Assembly (NCBI RefSeq): GCF_024753545.1
Contig: NZ_JANTOO010000015.1
Span: 62,001-126,000, forward strand
DNA from: Lysinibacillus pinottii
GTDB lineage: Bacteria; Bacillota; Bacilli; Bacillales_A; Planococcaceae
Direction of reading: 5' to 3'
Length of the DNA stretch: 64,000 bases
The notes under the pieces were generated by a model. The model worked only from the letters and a program-made list of their open reading frames with translations. It was not told the DNA's origin and made no database searches. Every line of letters begins with the position of its first letter. The stretch's first letter is position 1. Positions 62,362 through 64,000 of the stretch are shown piece after piece. The translations under genes and the position numbers were made by a program.

Positions 62362-62396
62362 ACCTTTAAGTAGAATTCTACTTAAAGGTTTTTTTT
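62362..62396 (+). terminator. Terminator after telA
   Basis: Perfect 14-bp inverted repeat (62362-62389, centre GAATTC) followed by a T-run. Confidence 0.9.
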
Positions 62397-62400
62397 GTAG

Positions 62401-62440
62401 TAAAAAGCGACAGATCCGCTGTATGTGAATCTGTCGCTTA
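62401..62440 (-). terminator. Terminator of ygaE
   Basis: AAGCGACAGAT (62405-62415) and ATCTGTCGCTT (62429-62439); on the minus strand it is followed by TTTTTA. Confidence 0.85.
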
Positions 62441-62448
62441 CGTGGTTG

Positions 62449-63537
62449 CTAGATGAATTCTTCTTCAAATTCTACATTAATTTCATGGCCATGGTAGCTT
62501 TGGTATGAAACAATCAGTGTATCTAGATGCTCTAAATTTTCCTCATAATCTAGAATCCTCGATAAAATATAGAGTAAGTGATAGCTAGAAAATTCCGTAT
62601 CGCCTTCCTCGCGAGCAAAGTTTACTTGCTTAATGAAAATTTCCATTAGTTCATTGCGTTGAACATAGTCGATGCTTTTACTCCACTCAGAATGCTCAGG
62701 CTTTAATTTCCCAGTATATTTTAAGAGCAATTGTTCGTGATACGTTAATAAGGAATCAAGCCGTTCCTGAATCATTAAGTGAAATTGCGTAGGTAGCTTA
62801 GCTAATTCGTTTTCGTGGTTATGCAATCGTTGTAGCAATTCTAAACTTTTTTTGGAAGTTAAGATCATTTGACGATAGACGACCAATTTACGTGCTTTTA
62901 CATACTTTTTATTTTTGAAATAATTACGCTCCTCTTTATATAAATCATACAGCGTATCGACTCGTAACATACGGCTTTTAAATTTACTTAATGCGCCCTT
63001 TGTAGATGTATGCTCAGAAGCCTGCCGTACTGCAAGTCGCGTCCAACGAATAATATCATCCTGCAAAATATAAATTTTGCGGAATAGTTTAATCTCATAT
63101 TTCGGTGGTAAGAAAACAAGATTAACGACAAATGCTGCTAACACCCCGACTAATATAGTAACAAAGCGTATTAAACCAAACGTTAAAAAGTCTTCTCCTT
63201 GGAATTCCATAATGGCCACGACTGATACCAACGCCAACGAAAGAGATTTTTCTAGTTTAAATTTCAACATTAAACCAATAGCTATTATGACAGCTATGCC
63301 AATGGCAACCACATGATGGCCAAAAAGTAAGCCGAAAAAGACGGCAATGGTTGCACCTATAATATTTGCTTGAACTTGCTCTACAATGGTTTGATAAGAG
63401 CGATAAATAGAAGGCTGTATCGCAAAAATAGCTGCAATTCCAGCAAAAACAGGTGAAGGTAGTTTTAACAGCTCTGCAATAAACAGGGCAAATACGATAG
63501 CGACACCAGTTTTAAATACACGGGCACCTAATTTCAT
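62449..63537 (-). CDS. ygaE: Aromatic acid exporter family (FUSC/DUF939) membrane protein (YgaE)
   Basis: 362 residues, AGAAAGGAC upstream. The N-terminal half has about six membrane helices (starting KTGVAIVFALFIAELLKLPS) with AIFAIQPSIYRSYQTI, typical of the ArAE_1 domain. The C-terminal half is soluble and helical. Proposed to export aromatic acids, but unproved. Neighbour of gsaB as in B. subtilis, on the minus strand. Confidence 0.87.
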   Translation of the reverse strand: MKLGARVFKTGVAIVFALFIAELLKLPSPVFAGIAAIFAIQPSIYRSYQTIVEQVQANIIGATIAVFFGLLFGHHVVAIGIAVIIAIGLMLKFKLEKSLSLALVSVVAIMEFQGEDFLTFGLIRFVTILVGVLAAFVVNLVFLPPKYEIKLFRKIYILQDDIIRWTRLAVRQASEHTSTKGALSKFKSRMLRVDTLYDLYKEERNYFKNKKYVKARKLVVYRQMILTSKKSLELLQRLHNHENELAKLPTQFHLMIQERLDSLLTYHEQLLLKYTGKLKPEHSEWSKSIDYVQRNELMEIFIKQVNFAREEGDTEFSSYHLLYILSRILDYEENLEHLDTLIVSYQSYHGHEINVEFEEEFI

Positions 63538-63624
63538 AAAGATGTCCTTTCTGTCTCATATTTTTTAGCTTCTTTACATTATAGAAGGAAGTGCACATAA
63601 AATACATAGATTTGTATGCAAGAA

Positions 63625-63661
63625 TAAGAAAAAGGCGACTTATGATAGAAAGTCGCCTTTG
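63625..63661 (-). terminator. Terminator after gsaB
   Basis: AAAGGCGACT (63631-63640) and AGTCGCCTTT (63651-63660); on the minus strand TTTTTC follows the stem. Confidence 0.8.
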
Positions 63662-63669
63662 CATACCCA

Positions 63670-64000
63670 TTATGATAATTGAGAAAATGCGTAATTCACA
63701 GCTTTAATTGTTTCAAGAATATCTGCTTCAGTATGCTCTGTAGTTAAGAACCATGCTTCATATTTAGAAGGAGCTAGATTAACGCCTTGCTCAAGCATTA
63801 GTTTAAAGAAGCGACCAAAAATTTCTCCGTTAGAGTTTTCGGCTTGCTCATAGTTTTCTACTTTCACATCTGTAAAGTAAATTGTCAGCGCCCCTTTAAG
63901 ACGATTTAATGTGATGGTTACTCCATGCTCTTTAGCAGCAGCTAAAATCCCTTCTTCTAAAATCCCGCCTAGTCGATCCATTTCATCGTAAATGCCTGGT
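63670..64000 (-). CDS. gsaB: Glutamate-1-semialdehyde 2,1-aminomutase (partial, C-terminal)
   Basis: The last 109 codons of a PLP enzyme; the start lies beyond the window. The visible tail PGIYDEMDRLGGILEEGI and VNLAPSKYEAWFLTTEHTE, ending TEADILETIKAVNYAFSQLS, matches the HemL family, which moves the amino group to form 5-aminolevulinate for haem. Position beside ygaE matches B. subtilis gsaB, the second copy of hemL. Without the N terminus, hemL itself cannot be excluded. Confidence 0.9.
   Translation of the reverse strand, partial: PGIYDEMDRLGGILEEGILAAAKEHGVTITLNRLKGALTIYFTDVKVENYEQAENSNGEIFGRFFKLMLEQGVNLAPSKYEAWFLTTEHTEADILETIKAVNYAFSQLS

Noticed and set aside
1..64000. CRISPR arrays, tRNA/rRNA genes, transposases, integrases
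   Set aside because: No regularly spaced repeats, cloverleaf sequences, rRNA cores or transposase motifs were seen in reading the window; a tRNAscan or ISfinder search could still find something missed.

Overview
The window looks like a chromosomal segment of a low-GC, endospore-forming Firmicute of the Bacillaceae/Planococcaceae, most likely Lysinibacillus. This is inferred from gene content and from a gene order that tracks Bacillus subtilis: yfkK-yfkI-yfkH, then yfhF-recX-yfhH-yfhJ-yfhP-mutY-sspE-ntdP-ygaD, then ygaE-gsaB. Sporulation genes (pdaA, gamma-type SASPs) are present. So is a D-aspartate ligase/aspartate racemase pair, which fits the Lys-D-Asp peptidoglycan known from Lysinibacillus. 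No rRNA, tRNA, CRISPR array, IS element or prophage was recognised.

Layout. 0-5 kb: 5' part of a ribonuclease J gene, DUF2935 protein, YkuD L,D-transpeptidase, several very small proteins including a gamma-SASP-like one, a duplicated DUF305 protein, a broken CZB-domain fragment and a metallophosphoesterase. 5-20 kb: acyl-CoA synthetase, C39-type lipoprotein, D-Asp ligase/racemase, YfmL-like helicase, M29 aminopeptidase, SGNH hydrolase, sbcDC, a DUF4870 protein with a 40-residue cationic peptide, a TPP riboswitch with thiT, and map. 20-32 kb: TspO-like protein, PPK2, GNAT, carbonic anhydrase, a second M29 aminopeptidase, motPS, the yfk genes, a P1B4-type ATPase (pfeT-like) behind Fur-family boxes, and class I fumarase. 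32-46 kb: YwqG protein, SE1561, an MFS pump with a leader region, RlmCD methyltransferase, pdaA and the yfh/yga block.

46-62 kb: accessory genes sit between ygaD and ygaE, which are near-neighbours in B. subtilis. First comes a five-gene oligopeptide/nickel-type ABC importer (ATPase, ATPase, binding protein, permease, permease). Next is a tellurite-resistance-type (Ter) stress cluster: three tandem terD paralogues, a terC/yceF gene reduced to its two ends, a four-gene biosynthetic operon (C-C bond lyase, PRTase-TRSP, StiP/PELOTA, HAD phosphatase), then yceG and telA. This is the most interesting system here. By family knowledge it is predicted to make a nucleoside-like small molecule linked to TerD/TelA membrane-stress functions; the product is unknown.

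All calls come from reading the sequence and from remembered family motifs; no database search was run. Start codons were moved downstream from the longest reading frame where a ribosome binding site made another start clearly better.
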